Shown: positions 23,700 to 34,799, numbered from the stretch's first letter. The stretch: DNA of 64,000 nt from Conus ventricosus (GCA_018398815.1 CM031626.1:37125123-37189122); one strand, 5' to 3'. The notes: a model not told the origin generated them from the sequence alone. Program-made: numbers and translations.

Positions 23700-25770
23700 T
23701 TTCGGTAGGTGAGGGTGGCATATGGAGTCAAAGCGGGCGGTTGAACATGAACGTGTTATGTTGTGAGTTGAGTCCGAAAGGAATGGAGAGTTTTTCAATT
23801 TGCTTATCCTGAATTTTTCCCTACATAATTCTCGTTGCGTTGGTGGCTGTCTGGAAAAAATAATACTTTTTTCTTCCTCTCCATATCCGCATTTTCTGGT
23901 AGCTAGGGCCGGGTGGTTGGGCTGGTTGAAATGTTGCGTGGTCTTGAGTCTCCGATGTTGTTCTTGCGATGTGAGAATCTATGCAGGAATTAGATTTGGT
24001 TTCTGAGTGGACTTTTTTGTTTCCACCCAATGGTATTGGATCGGATATTCTGACTTGATGTTCGCAAGAAACAAGAGAATTATGATTTATTGGTTTGGAC
24101 AGCATTATGGCTGTCTTCAGTAATTGTTTTCCATTTCCGGTCCCGGCTGGCTTTATGAAATTGTGACGATTCCAAGGCGTCCGTTGCTCTCTGCAATATA
24201 TACATTTGTTGGAACATTTGAAAAATCACCAATTTAGGGTCTTGAGGATTAAAATTTGGATGGGGAGGGCTGGGAGGGCATAAGGCCAAGCTCTTTGGCT
24301 GAGATTACGGCCTGTTCTTAATTCTTCCCTGAGCGATCTGGGGGGTGGAGGTTTGACGAGCCTGGTTTAATGTTTTGTCCTACACTCAACCTGGTGATAA
24401 CTGTCTGCATTTATATTCATCACTTTATAACCAATTTGACGGACACAGAGGGGGAAGTTTGCTAAGTGTGACGTAATGTAGTCCGACATAATTACAATCC
24501 TCACGGTGATTTCCTAGGGTGATCAAGCTGGCGATACTAAGCTCATAGTGTTTGTTACAACAATTTAAACGCGGGGCGAGTATCATTGTACTGGGTTTGA
24601 GGTTTGTAGCCCCTCATAAGCCCCATTCGCATAGAAGCGTACCAGTGCGTATAAATGTATCTATAATGTCTTCTTTGAAGTATCTATTGGTGTCTCTCCT
24701 TAAGTGTTGAGGAAATATCGACAAATTATAGCTCTCTTCTCTGACAAGCTTGCGCCTAACCGTGATAAGAATAATCTTTCATAAGACACATGCTTATAAG
24801 AGACATACGACATTATTTAACTCATGCGCTCCTCTAGATTACTCTCTCTCACAAAAAAACTCAAACCACCTACTTACACAAACTACGATTATATATAATC
24901 TGAATTGTAGGAAAAGGTATAGCAGCCACATATCTAATTTCATAACAGAAAATCCTCTCTACTCGTGGCTCAATACGTGCCACAGTGGGCGTTCGGCTAC
25001 GTCTCTTTGTCTGTGTAACCACAATATGCATCAACGACTTGCCACATAACCGTGGGTTTAGTGGTACTCGGTCTACGTGTGACATGGGTACGTTACTCTA
25101 TACTCACCAATGACCTTTTTCACTCTACAAAAAAATTTTTCCTCAGTTGAGCACAAAACATTTTAACAATATTCCATTGGATCAAATAGCGCAAATAGAA
25201 ATGTAGTTCCGTCTCGTACAGATCCGGTCATATTTGGTGGCTTAATGTGAAATTTATATTGGTAGGGAATGTTCAACCTCTGATTTTGGCTTATTATCGG
25301 CAAAATTGCGAGAATGTTTGTATAAGTCTGTTGACCTGAGGTTACCATCTTGTCACAAGAGTAAGACTCCAAGTTCCAAGTAATATGTCGGCTACTAGAA
25401 TTACTCGTCTTATGCGCCCATAGCAAGTTGCTGATACAAAACAGGAAACGGGGCGGCTGTTAGAAAGAAGTTTCTGTTTTCAAAAAAACCTCCCCCATAA
25501 AATACCATGAATTGCGATCTACAGTGCGGAGCCATGGTGTCTTCCATCCACAGACTGGCACCCCCACTCCACCAACCACTATGGGTACCATGGCTTCCCT
25601 GCAATTTGGTGAATTATTATCGGGTTTTCAAAGATTGATAAAAGACCAACGTAAACTCATCCTTAAACAACCCAACCCTGTAAAAACCTCCCCTTGTCGT
25701 TCTCTCAGATATAAAACAAAGATTCATAATTTCTAGAAGGTCGTTCAGTGGGAGTTGCTGGATAACAGGT
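23700..25770. other. No recognisable gene
   Basis: Short open frames only. None shows a domain signature and no tandem structure is apparent. Confidence 0.35.
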
Positions 25771-25822
25771 TTTTAGGATTAAGATATACTCAACTGATTT
25801 TTTAGCTCATTCCTGTGGTTTA

Positions 25823-26495
25823 TGGTTGGAGAAAATAGAGTCCCATTACATCTATTGTTACCCAAAACATCACCACTGCGCTTGACCGGGAAAAGGGGTT
25901 AACATATTTTTAATTTCCACTTTCTTCGATGGTTGGTTGTTTAAACTGGTTGAGTGGGTTCTTGGATGTAACTGGGGAGGGAGAAAGCAACGGATATCAC
26001 GTTGTAGTGGGGGGGAGGAAAAAACAAGTGAACGTTAACAATTCTTCAGTGTTTGAATTAGTACTGCAACTGCGCGCAAAAGGTTTGAAACTCTTTTTCC
26101 ATCTACAAACTAAAAAATTCTGAAGATGAAAGAAACACTCCCCCACTTGCCCCCCAGTGGAACTTTATATAATTCATCACTGAGAATCCTAAACAAAGCC
26201 CCTTCACTAGATCGCTGCGGGACGGCGAATCATCACGTTAATCCTCCCTCTTTGGAAAGCCACATTTCTTTTGTTTTTGCTTGCTCTAAGGCCCTTTCGT
26301 CCGCTGGGATCGGGGGACTCATCAGGGAAGGGGCGGACCACGGTGTTTGTGTTCAGTGCTCTTGGTGTCAAAATGAGGGACCACACCCACTGTCCAATAA
26401 TTCTGTGGTGTTCTCCACCACAAAGGGTTCAAAAATAAGATCAACTGCACCCTCAAAAGCAAGCCAGCGATGGGTAGTATAATGGAAACAAACAA
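25823..26495. repeat. Dispersed repeat R2, longest copy
   Basis: The left part (25823-26005) matches 1988-2145. Around 26000-26070, GTTAACAATTCTTCAGT matches 62050. The right part (26190-26490) matches 61535-61770, sharing GACTCATCAGGGA, GGGTTCAAAAA and a final GGGTAGTA.AATGGAA. The plus-strand frame inside it (26126-26482) has no recognised domain. The class of element is unknown. Confidence 0.55.
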
Positions 26496-26499
26496 ACAC

Positions 26500-28025
26500 A
26501 AGTGTGGAGATTGGAAATAAGTTGTCGAAAAACTGATACCCACCCTCCTATATGTGTGTGTGTATAGTGTGGGTGTGGGTATGTGTGTGTGTAAAGCTTG
26601 TATTTCTAATCTGTCAAGATATCAAGGGTAAAATCCTGGTTGAGAACGACCTCCGAACCTATTTTGTGCACACAGAGTGTGAAACAGGATTAATTGTTTC
26701 GTGTTGGAGATTGTGTTCTTTTTATATTAAATGGACTTCGGCCTTTCTAAATCTCAACGGGGATAAAGGGGGGGACGTCCAGTCATTGTACCACGACTTT
26801 CCTGTTCTTCGTCTCTGTCTTGGGTCCTAGAGTAATTGCTCTGTATCGGACATATATACACACAGGGAACAGGCAAACTTGGAGAAATGGAATAGAAACC
26901 ATACTTGCGTTTTTAAACTTCTAGACTAGTACTGGCCTTTCGAATCTTTATTTTCAGTCAGGGACAAAGTATCTGGGGGACAGAGCATTTGAAACAAATG
27001 CCAGGTAATCTCGAGGTGGATGGTAATGAAAGTAAAATATGAATACTGAGGCAGTTGGAAGGGGAAAACCGCCAAATAAACAAACACAAAGGTAGGGTAA
27101 CTCTGGCTCCCATGGATGAAATTAGGATATGCCCATATTTCATATGGAATGCTGTTGTGACACACAGAATCGCCTTAACAAATTTTAACTAGCACAGAAG
27201 CACACAGGATATAAATAAAGGGGAGACATCCCAAAAGGATGTTCCTAGCCTTGCTAGATGCCTTGACTGGACACGTCTATGCATGTTATTGCAACTGGGG
27301 AAAATGTTAAGAGTTATTGCCTAAGGGCGGTTAGTTATCTCGTGTCTGCATTGATTTTGCACTTCCAAAATATTTCTCAGTGAAAATCCTCCCCAACCCA
27401 ACACCAACGGCTCATCAAAACTTGTTCCACAAAGGGGGGGTCGGCATGGTGGTGCGGCATGGATTTTCGGTTACTTGCTGTATGCCTGTGTTTCACCTCG
27501 GTCCCATACCTTAATCAGGTGAGTGGGGCTATGATTTATCCCTACATTATTAATTTCAACGGCCAAAAAAAAATAAATAGATAAAATAAAAAAGAGATAA
27601 ATAAATAAAAAGGAAATAAGTTAATGTCTAGGTATTGATTCACCGAACAGTTCTCTTTTTCGTTGGGCTGCCTTCAATGCAGTGTCAGGTGAAAGATTAT
27701 TACCTGGCTACTGAAACAGCATAGATGAATGGATTTATGCAATTTGGCGATGCCTGTCGATTTAACTCTCGGCAGTTTGACAAACGTGTGTGGTGTGTGT
27801 GTTGTGTGTGTGTGTGTGTGTGTGTGGCAAGTGTGCAAGTGTGTTTGTGTGTGGTTCAAGTTTCACATGATATTTGCAGCTTTCTTGAGATCTCTTTCAC
27901 AACTGAGTAGTAACTGGTTCAAACTGAACAAAGTAGGACCAGAAAAGGGGTTGTAACTCGTGACACACTAGAGGAAACATATGCAGAACTGATAGTGACT
28001 ATTTCATGGGGGGAACAACAAACAA
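26500..28025. other. No recognisable gene; short simple repeats
   Basis: A short TG tract lies near 26550-26595, an A-rich stretch (AAATAAATAG-like) at about 27565-27620 and a TG microsatellite at 27787-27850. I recognise no coding sequence or repeat family in the rest. Confidence 0.4.
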
Positions 28026-28030
28026 AAAAA

Positions 28031-28090
28031 CATTATATATTATATATATATAATTATATATATATATTATATATATTATATATATATATA
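28031..28090. repeat. TA microsatellite at left edge of R1 palindrome
   Basis: Alternating TA with a few TT/AA phase changes, directly abutting the R1 repeat. Confidence 0.9.
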
Positions 28091-28838
28091 CAACAAACTA
28101 AGAAATTCCAAGGATAAGTACCGAGCACCGTTCCAGCAACTTACAGAGCAGCTTGGTGTTGCAATGACTGCAAGAAATATTGAATTATAAACAAAGCTTG
28201 CTCTTATGTCTTAGATTAAAGAAATAGGGGGAGATACGCATTCATACCTGCAGTGGCAGATGAATCTGCCTAACTAACAGTATGTGCTTAAGTGGGTGGA
28301 TGGGGAAAAATAAAATAAATGCTTCTCAAAATGAGCCTTCAGCAAGCTTATATTCTCCAAGGGGGGAGAGACATCCTCCAATAGGGAGGGAAACTCACTA
28401 ACATATAACTCCTGGTCATATACCTATATTTCGAAACTTGGTGGTTTCTCCTCAGTGACCGCGGAAAGTGGTAATTTGACTCCTCTGCCTTTTCAGTTTT
28501 AAGAAGAATGCAATCCCAGAAAAGGCTGGTGTGCAATACTGCAGTATGTTTGTTGAGTTTTCAAAAAACCAACCAAAGGTGCCATCTAAGAAGCAAAAGA
28601 AAATCATGAAAGAGCAAAACAAGCTACATTTTCTTGTGAAAAGTAGAAAATATAAAAAGATATCCTCTAAGACACAAGTGCTGAGGGCCAGTTCTTGGAA
28701 TGAATCCACAAGGGACTAAATACAACAAACTAAGAAATTCCAAGGATAAGTACCGAGCACCGTTCCAGCAACTTACAGAGCAGCTTGGTGTTGCAATGAC
28801 TGCAAGAAATATTGAATTATAAACAAAAGCTTGCTCTT
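28091..28838 (+). repeat. R1 repeat, left arm (one full unit plus about 115 bases)
   Basis: The unit of about 632 bases begins CAACAAACTAAGAAATTCC (28091). It restarts at about 28723 with the identical sequence, so the arm is a head-to-tail tandem of one complete and one partial unit. Near 28838 the sequence flips to the reverse complement. Short frames inside (28452-28709 minus) show no known protein. Fragments of the same family occur at 39.05-40.57, 48.89-49.10 and 62.50-63.95 kb. Confidence 0.85.
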
Positions 28839-29575
28839 AATGTTAGTTAGGCAGAATCATCTGCCACTGCAGGTATGAATGCGTATCTCCCCCTATTTCT
28901 TTAATCTAAGACATAAGAGCAAGCTTTGTTTATAATTCAATATTTCTTGCAGTCATTGCAACACCAAGCTGCTCTGTAAGTTGCTGGAACGGTGCTCGTA
29001 CTTATCCTTGGAATTTCTTAGTTTGTTGTATTTTAGTCCCTTGCGGATTCATTCCAAGAACTGGCCCTCAGCACTTGTGTCTTAGAGGATATCTTTTTTA
29101 TATTTTCTACTTTTCACAAGAAAATGTAGCTTGTTTTGCTCTTTCAGATTTTCTTTTGCTTCTTAGATGGCACCTTTGGTTGGTTTTTTGAAAACTCAAC
29201 AAACATACTGCAGTATTGCCACACCAGCCTTTTCTGGGATTGCATTCTTCTTAAAACTGAAAAGGCAGAGGAGTCAAATTACCACTTTCCGCGGTCACTG
29301 AGGAGAAACCACCAAGTTTCGAAATATCGGTATATGACCAGGAGTTATATGTAGTGAGTTCCCCTCCTTATTGGAGGATGTCTCTCCTCCTTGGAGAATA
29401 TAAGCTTGCTGAAGGCTCATTTTGAGAAGCATTTATTTTATTTTTCCCCATCCACCCACTTAAGCACATACTGTTAGTTAGGCAGAATCATCTGCCACTG
29501 CAGGTATGAATGCGTATCTCCCCTATTTCTTTAATCTAAGACATAAGAGCAAGCTTTGTTTATAATTCAATATAT
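28839..29575 (-). repeat. R1 repeat, right arm (inverted)
   Basis: Reverse complement of the left arm with only occasional differences. The partial unit runs back to about 29029 and a complete unit follows to 29575, where TA-rich DNA begins. Together the arms form a palindrome of about 1.5 kb with almost no spacer at the centre. Confidence 0.85.
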
Positions 29576-29576
29576 A

Positions 29577-29719
29577 TTATTATTATATATTATATTATAA
29601 AACAAGTTTTAAAAAAGGATATAAAACTCTCTACAAATTTGTTTCGAGCGCGTTGCGCTGTCATCAGGATGGTTTTGGTTGCCCACCGCCGATGTTATAT
29701 AGCTGTTCAACCATATTGA

Positions 29720-29722
<3 letters not shown>
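29577..29722. repeat. Hammerhead-bearing segment between TA tracts
   Basis: About 145 bases from the end of R1 to the next TA tract. Besides the ribozyme it carries TTGCCCACCGCCGATGTTATA and TTCAACCATATTGATCTATA. The same segment recurs at 62285-62410, and a version lacking the ribozyme centre lies at 38880-38930. The end resembles the edge of the Penelope-like element at 33820 (TTAACCATACTGATCTATA). Confidence 0.6.
29623..29676 (-). ncRNA. Hammerhead ribozyme (minus strand)
   Basis: Read on the minus strand, all three conserved blocks are present: CTGATGA (complement of 29661-29667), GAAAC (complement of 29641-29645), and GTA just before the predicted cut between 29632 and 29631. Stem II is AGCGC/GCGCT with a three-base loop. 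Stem III is only AC/GT closing the palindrome AAATTT. Stem I is GA/TC plus GTTTT/AAAAC around a two-by-two internal loop. A very short stem III with a self-complementary loop is typical of hammerheads in Penelope-like elements and retrozymes, which tend to act as dimers. Position 10.1/11.1 is C-C rather than the usual G-C. Diverged copies lie at 1.9 and 62.3 kb. Confidence 0.75.
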
Positions 29723-29760
<38 letters not shown>

Positions 29761-29770
29761 TATTATATAT
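29722..29770. repeat. TA microsatellite, insertion target of the Tc1 element
   Basis: TA dinucleotides that stop exactly where the left terminal inverted repeat of the transposon begins. The tract resumes at 31381 beyond the right end. Confidence 0.9.
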
Positions 29771-29919
29771 ATACTCAGAGGTATACAAACGCGAAAACAA
29801 ACTGTATAGAACTTTTTATGTAATTTGGCCAAGGTTTCATTTGAACTGGTAATAGAAGTGAGAAAAAGCATCAAACACCGCAAAGTGTCCTTTCAAAGTT
29901 CATTCTGGTAGAAATAAGG

Positions 29920-31034
29920 TCACATGAACTTGACCTGACCCTGTGTTAACAGCAGAATGTTAGTGTCGGTGTGACCACCTCGAGCATTGATCACACCTGT
30001 GCACCTGTGGTACATAGAGCGCCCCAGAGTGTTGGTCTGCCTCTGGGGGATTTGCCACCTCACCTGGCCACAGCGACAGCAAGCTGAGCTGCTGTCTGGG
30101 GTCTGAGCTGGGGTTGAGCTGGTTCAACTGCCTCTGAAGGGCATCCCAGAAATGCTCTATTGGGTTAAGGTCGGGAGAACGGGCTGGGTGAGGCAGCAGA
30201 TTGATGTTGTTCTGCCTCAGGAAGTTCTGCGTAGCATGGGCAGTGTGCGGCCTTGCGTTGTCCTGCTCTGTGGATGCCGCTGGAAATGCGGCAGGATGTG
30301 GGGTCTCAGAACTAGGTCGATGTAATGAACAGCAGTGACCCATTACCACGTCCTGGAAGATGACTGGCCCAATACGGCGATTCGTGCCGATAGCCCCCCA
30401 GATCNNNNNNNNNNNNNNNNNNNNNNNNNNNNNNNNNNNNNNNNNNNNNNNNNNNNNNNNNNNNNNNNNNNNNNNNNNNNNNNNNNNNNNNNNNNNNNNN
30501 NNNNATGATGCTTTCACCATCCCATGGGTCCCTTTCGGTGATGTTGGCATCGTGAAGCGTTCCCCCGCTCTTCTCCAGATCGGATGCGGCCATCGCCTGT
30601 GTCGACGCAAAACCGGCTTTCATCACTGAGAGAACTCGGCCCCAGTCCCGATGGCGCCATGCACGTGGATCTGTGCCCACTGCAGACGGTTCTGGCGATG
30701 CTGGAGTGTCAGGATAGGTCGCCGGGCTGGACGCCTGTATTGGAGACCAACTGTGTTCAGTCTGCGACACGGTCCTGCTGCTGATTGGGCTGCCATGGTT
30801 GCTTGACGGTGTTTCTGGCTGTGTTGGCAGCGGTTTGGTAATGGCTCCCGTCGATGCTGACGCAGAAGATGGCGGTCTTGGATGCTGTGTGACCCTCGGT
30901 CTGTTGCTCCTCAGTCTGTCATCAGTGGTGTTTCTTGCTTGAAAGCAGCCCAGAAGGCGATAGACGGTGGAAATGTGGACTCCGAATGCGACAGCGACCT
31001 GCCTCATTGGAACCCTGGCCTGCAGTTGCCCCAT
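29920..31034 (-). pseudogene. Tc1-like DD34E transposase, frameshifted
   Basis: The N-terminal helix-turn-helix is clear (MRQVAVAFGVHISTVYRL). The catalytic region reads QDNARPHTA...SPDLNPIEHFWD with 34 residues between the second Asp and the Glu, the Tc1 signature. The first Asp region (near 30620) is in a shifted frame. The C-terminus also changes frame near 30090 and would end at 29920. A 100-N gap (30405-30504) removes part of the central catalytic domain. The protein would cut and paste the element at TA. This copy cannot make it without corrections. Confidence 0.85.
30405..30504. other. Assembly gap (100 N)
   Basis: Exactly 100 N, the conventional size for a gap of unknown length, inside the transposase. 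Confidence 1.
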
Positions 31035-31376
31035 TTGCCATGCAACGATCTTGACGAGAAAGTCTCAGCATTATGTTGGCGCCGCTGGAGGGATAATTTT
31101 AACTTTTTGGGGTTTGGAAAATTTTTACAGCCCCACAATAGGGCCAGATTGAGTTGCAATTCACATTGATGCACGTGGCGTAGGTAGTCCACATGGCAAT
31201 TGCACTCCTCGTGTCAAAAACGCTGACCCGGCAACATTCACCCACTGTTACGAGGTTACAACCGGCCAAGCACCACGTACTGCTAATGTTGCACATGCCA
31301 ACGACATTGCTTACGTCCTGTTCACAATGTGAACAATCGTGCACTGTCTCTATTTTTCGTGCTGTTTATGCTCTGA

Positions 31377-31380
<4 letters not shown>

Positions 31381-31433
<53 letters not shown>

Positions 31434-31452
31434 TCCTCTTACTATTGTTTAA

Positions 31453-31494
<42 letters not shown>
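31381..31494. repeat. TA microsatellites
   Basis: Two TA tracts separated by a short unique piece (about 31432-31456). The first is the continuation of the Tc1 target tract; the second borders the Penelope-like element. Confidence 0.9.
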
Positions 31495-31499
<5 letters not shown>

Positions 31500-31524
31500 T
31501 CTTTCAAATGACTAGACCAAACAA

Positions 31525-31575
31525 GCAAGTTTTCATCTGTCAACGTTTCGGCACTTGGCCTTCTTCAGGGCACGC
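31525..31575 (-). ncRNA. Hammerhead-like core downstream of the Penelope-like gene
   Basis: The minus strand reads CTGAAGA (complement of 31562-31568), a GGC/GCC stem, GAAAC (complement of 31545-31549), then a palindromic ACGT and T. This satisfies the invariant core of a hammerhead with a minimal stem III. Stem I is poorly supported, so activity is doubtful. The orientation and position (about 1 kb past the gene stop) fit the ribozymes known in Penelope-like terminal repeats. Confidence 0.4.
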
Positions 31576-31763
31576 TTTATTACTGCACTGACTACACAAA
31601 CAATGCCTTTCCCCCACCACTCCCAAGAACAAAGCTCACATGACGGTCAAGATTTAAAGTGTTTAGAACAATGTTCACAAAAGTTTCTCTAATTCAATCT
31701 CCATATTCTCTAACATGTTTTAACCCTACTCACCAACAGTCCCAGCTGTTAGCCCACTCCCCA

Positions 31764-31912
<149 letters not shown>

Positions 31913-31948
31913 AAGGCGTAATTACTTAAATATAAGTACAACAACTAT

Positions 31949-31950
<2 letters not shown>

Positions 31951-31996
<46 letters not shown>

Positions 31997-32038
31997 GCAC
32001 ACACACGCACACACCACACGCACACACACACACACCAC
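31951..32038. repeat. CA microsatellite
   Basis: CA dinucleotides with a few CGCA and CC changes. Confidence 0.95.
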
Positions 32039-32177
32039 TGTATACAAAAAGATTCACATGAAAATAGATGAAACAAGCATACATAAAGGCATATTAGTTT
32101 AAAACAACCTCTTCCTCCTATCCTCCTATCCATCTTTAGCACTACCCTCCCCCAACGTACTCCCTGTCCTCCGCTCC

Positions 32178-32294
32178 CCCCCCCCCCCCCACAAACCAAT
32201 GATAACACAAACACAAACATAGATCAACACAGTTAGTATACACACACACACGCACACACGCACGCACGCACGCACGCACACACGCACACACACA
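32178..32294. repeat. Poly-C tract and CA/CGCA microsatellite
   Basis: A run of about 13 C at 32178-32190 and a CA repeat with GCAC units at 32241-32294. Confidence 0.85.
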
Positions 32295-32558
32295 GATTAT
32301 GTACACAGAAGTAAATTATGAAAAGTCTTGCTATCTTACTCTTATGGTTACTAATTTAGTAGAAATGGACATCAGACAATCATTAATTTAACTGCATATT
32401 GTGAGTGGAAAAGTTTAGGATACAATGGGAATTTTAAAATGCATCCTTTCCTCAATGATAAAAAAGAAAAGATGATAATACATTCTTGTACCAATACACG
32501 CATTACTCACCAGGGAAGAAGGGGTAGGGGTGGAAATCGAATAGCGACTGAAAAAACG

Positions 32559-33825
32559 CTAGCAAACAGTGTTTAAGCCATCAGGCTGAATGGTTCGCAA
32601 TTTGTGGAACCAGAAAGCTTCCCGTTTGAGTCTATACTCCACGTCATCTGACAGTACTTTTTCGATTGCGATGCAGCGGAGATTGAGGAGAGAGTGGCCT
32701 GGTGATTGAAATGCTTAGTTACTAGAGTTCCAGAGTTGTTTTTTTATGTTGGATCTGTGTTGTAAAATCGAGTTTTAAGGGAGTTTTTTGTCTCTCCAAC
32801 ATACTGGCTGTGGGGACATTTATCGCAAAAGAGCAAGTAGATCAAATTTGTGGTTTCACAATCCATGTGATGCCGAATTGAAAAGGATTCGTCATGTTTT
32901 CGCACTGTAAAAGGAACTGTCTGGACAAGATGTTGCTTACAGACAACACATTTTTTCTTACATGGAAAGCAGCCATGCTGGTTTCGTTTCTGACTGACAG
33001 AAAGGCAGAGCAGAGGGCATAAGAAATTTCTAAGGTGCGGCTATTCCTTTCCCCCAGGATTGGGGGATCAGGAATAGCCTTTTGGAGTTGGAGACTGGAC
33101 TGTAGGATTGGATGTAGCTCTTGGACCATTTGCGGATGGGGGGATTAGCAGGGTTGTAAGTAGTAATTTATTGGGATGCGCTCAGTGTGCTGTGTGGGTT
33201 CTGCACTGAAGTGTTGAACATCTTGGGAGGCATTTAACTTTATCCAAGGCAGAAATCAGGCACTGTGCCTTGTAGCCACGAGCACGAAGCTGTTCAAACA
33301 GCTGGGTGCATCGTGACTCAAAGTCAGCGGCTCTGGAACACACAAACGTTTCAAGCGCAGAAAGAGACTGTAGGGGAGATTTTGTTTGCAGTGGTGAGGG
33401 TGGCTTGAGGTGTAATGGAGGTAGGAATGAACATCAGTGGGTTTGCAATACAAATCTGTTTGGATGTATCCGTCTTCTATTTTCAAGAGGATATCTAGAA
33501 AGGGGAGAGAGACTGCAGAAGAGTGACGGTGAATTTGATGGTGGGATGGACTGTGTTAATGTACTGTGTGAATGTGTCAAGACCATGCAAATCTCCCAAC
33601 CAGAGGAAAATGATATCGTCAATATAACGCTAACATAACTCACTGCACACTGGGACAGGGCTATTGTTCAGCAGTTCCTGCTCGAGCCATCCCATGAAAA
33701 GATTGGCTACAACTGGGGCCATGGGAGTGCCCATAGCAGTGCCCGATATCTGGTGGTACATTTGATCTTCAAAATAGAAAAAGTTGTTGTTAAGGACATG
33801 TTCGACTGCTTTTAGGCTTTTTAAC
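32559..33825 (-). pseudogene. Penelope-like reverse transcriptase with GIY-YIG endonuclease
   Basis: In order on the minus strand: SGTAMGTPMAPVVANLFMG (RT palm, near 33700), YIDD active site near 33623 with a stop two codons before it, then DLYCKPTDVHSYLHYTSSHP (thumb region, near 33400), typical of Penelope-like elements. Next comes IYLLFCDKCPHSQYVGE (near 32820), the GIY-YIG motif with its CxxC zinc residues. The C-terminus is complete, ending at a TAG at 32559. Frame shifts occur at several points. These enzymes copy element RNA at nicked DNA ends. This one is inactive. Confidence 0.85.
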
Positions 33826-33833
33826 CATACTGA

Positions 33834-33881
<48 letters not shown>

Positions 33882-33897
33882 TATATATAAATATATA

Positions 33898-33928
<31 letters not shown>

Positions 33929-33966
33929 ATATATATAATAGTTCAGTATGGTTAAAAGCCTAAAAC
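33811..33966. repeat. Inverted repeat around a TA tract at the Penelope-like element edge
   Basis: TTAGGCTTTTTAACCATACTGA (positions about 33812-33834) recurs as the reverse complement at about 33943-33965. About 105 bases of TA repeat lie between. The right side continues with about 35 bases that look like the mirrored RT edge. This is a head-to-head arrangement of element ends. Confidence 0.65.
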
Positions 33967-34002
33967 AATTCTACAAGTGCTCAACCCCTTGGGGAGCAAC
34001 AC

Positions 34003-34004
34003 AC

Positions 34005-34035
<31 letters not shown>

Positions 34036-34119
34036 ATAATATATATTATGTATATATATATATTATATATATATATATGTATATTATATATATATATATA
34101 TATATAATATATATTGCAG

Positions 34120-34200
<81 letters not shown>
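34003..34200. repeat. TA then GA microsatellite
   Basis: TA repeats to about 34115, then an almost pure GA run at 34123-34197. Confidence 0.95.
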
Positions 34201-34201
<1 letters not shown>

Positions 34202-34205
34202 GATA

Positions 34206-34422
34206 TAGATATATCCGGTAGTTTAAAGCGATCCACGTTGGTGAGAAATACACCAGTCTTCGTTTTGCCCAGAATTTGGTTCATACAGCGGTAGAGTTCC
34301 CTACTCGTCTTGCTGGCTGATGTATGTGTTAAGAAGAAACTAGTCTTGACTTTCTGAACTGAACCTGTGATGTTTCGTTTTAATATATTTGCATATCTGC
34401 TTATGAACAGTGACACCAATGA
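34206..34422 (-). pseudogene. Possible CR1/Jockey-type LINE fragment
   Basis: About 70 codons of minus-strand frame reading ASKTSRELYRCMNQILGKTK and then FLTNVDRFKLPDI. This resembles the linker between endonuclease and reverse transcriptase in CR1-like LINEs, where SSR.L...N.LLGK is followed by LP..F..FF. It is isolated, with microsatellites on both sides. The call rests on family memory and is tentative. Confidence 0.35.
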
Positions 34423-34435
34423 TGATGATTATGAT

Positions 34436-34462
34436 GGTAACAACAACAGCAGCAACAACAAC

Positions 34463-34535
<73 letters not shown>

Positions 34536-34735
34536 TGATAACAGTAATAATGATGATAATAGGATAATGTTGATGATGATGATGATGATGATGATGACGA
34601 TGACGATGACGATAACGATGACGATCGACGACGACGACGACGACGACGACGCGACAACGACGACCACGACGATGATGCTTGTGATGGTGATGATGATGTT
34701 GATAATGATGATGCTGATGATAAGCAGGCGGGAAA
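34436..34735. repeat. Trinucleotide repeats: AAC, AAT, GAT, GAC
   Basis: Successive blocks of CAA (34438), TAA (34465-34545), GAT (34570-34610), GAC (34625-34655), then mixed GAT. Every reading frame through it is a low-complexity shadow. Confidence 0.95.
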
Positions 34736-34799
34736 AAGATTAGATTGAATAGTGATTGAAAAGGTAGGGTTCTATGAAAACAAACAAAAAGAGGGGCTG

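Larger units (their letters stand above)
29771..31380 (-). mobile_element. Tc1/mariner-family DNA transposon
   Basis: About 1.6 kb including 100 Ns. The terminal inverted repeats begin ATACTCAGAG at both ends (29771 and, inverted, 31380). They remain similar for about 40 bases (ATA..AAAC...GAAAA.....AC.GT). TA microsatellites flank both ends, as expected for a family that inserts at TA. Inside is one minus-strand transposase pseudogene. The element sits between the hammerhead segment and the next TA tract, so it inserted into the pre-existing TA-rich spacer. Confidence 0.85.

Noticed and set aside
28440..28475. CTGAGGAGAAAC in R1 (minus strand) as a hammerhead core
   Set aside because: CTGA.GA runs directly into GAAAC with no stem II between them, so the fold is impossible.
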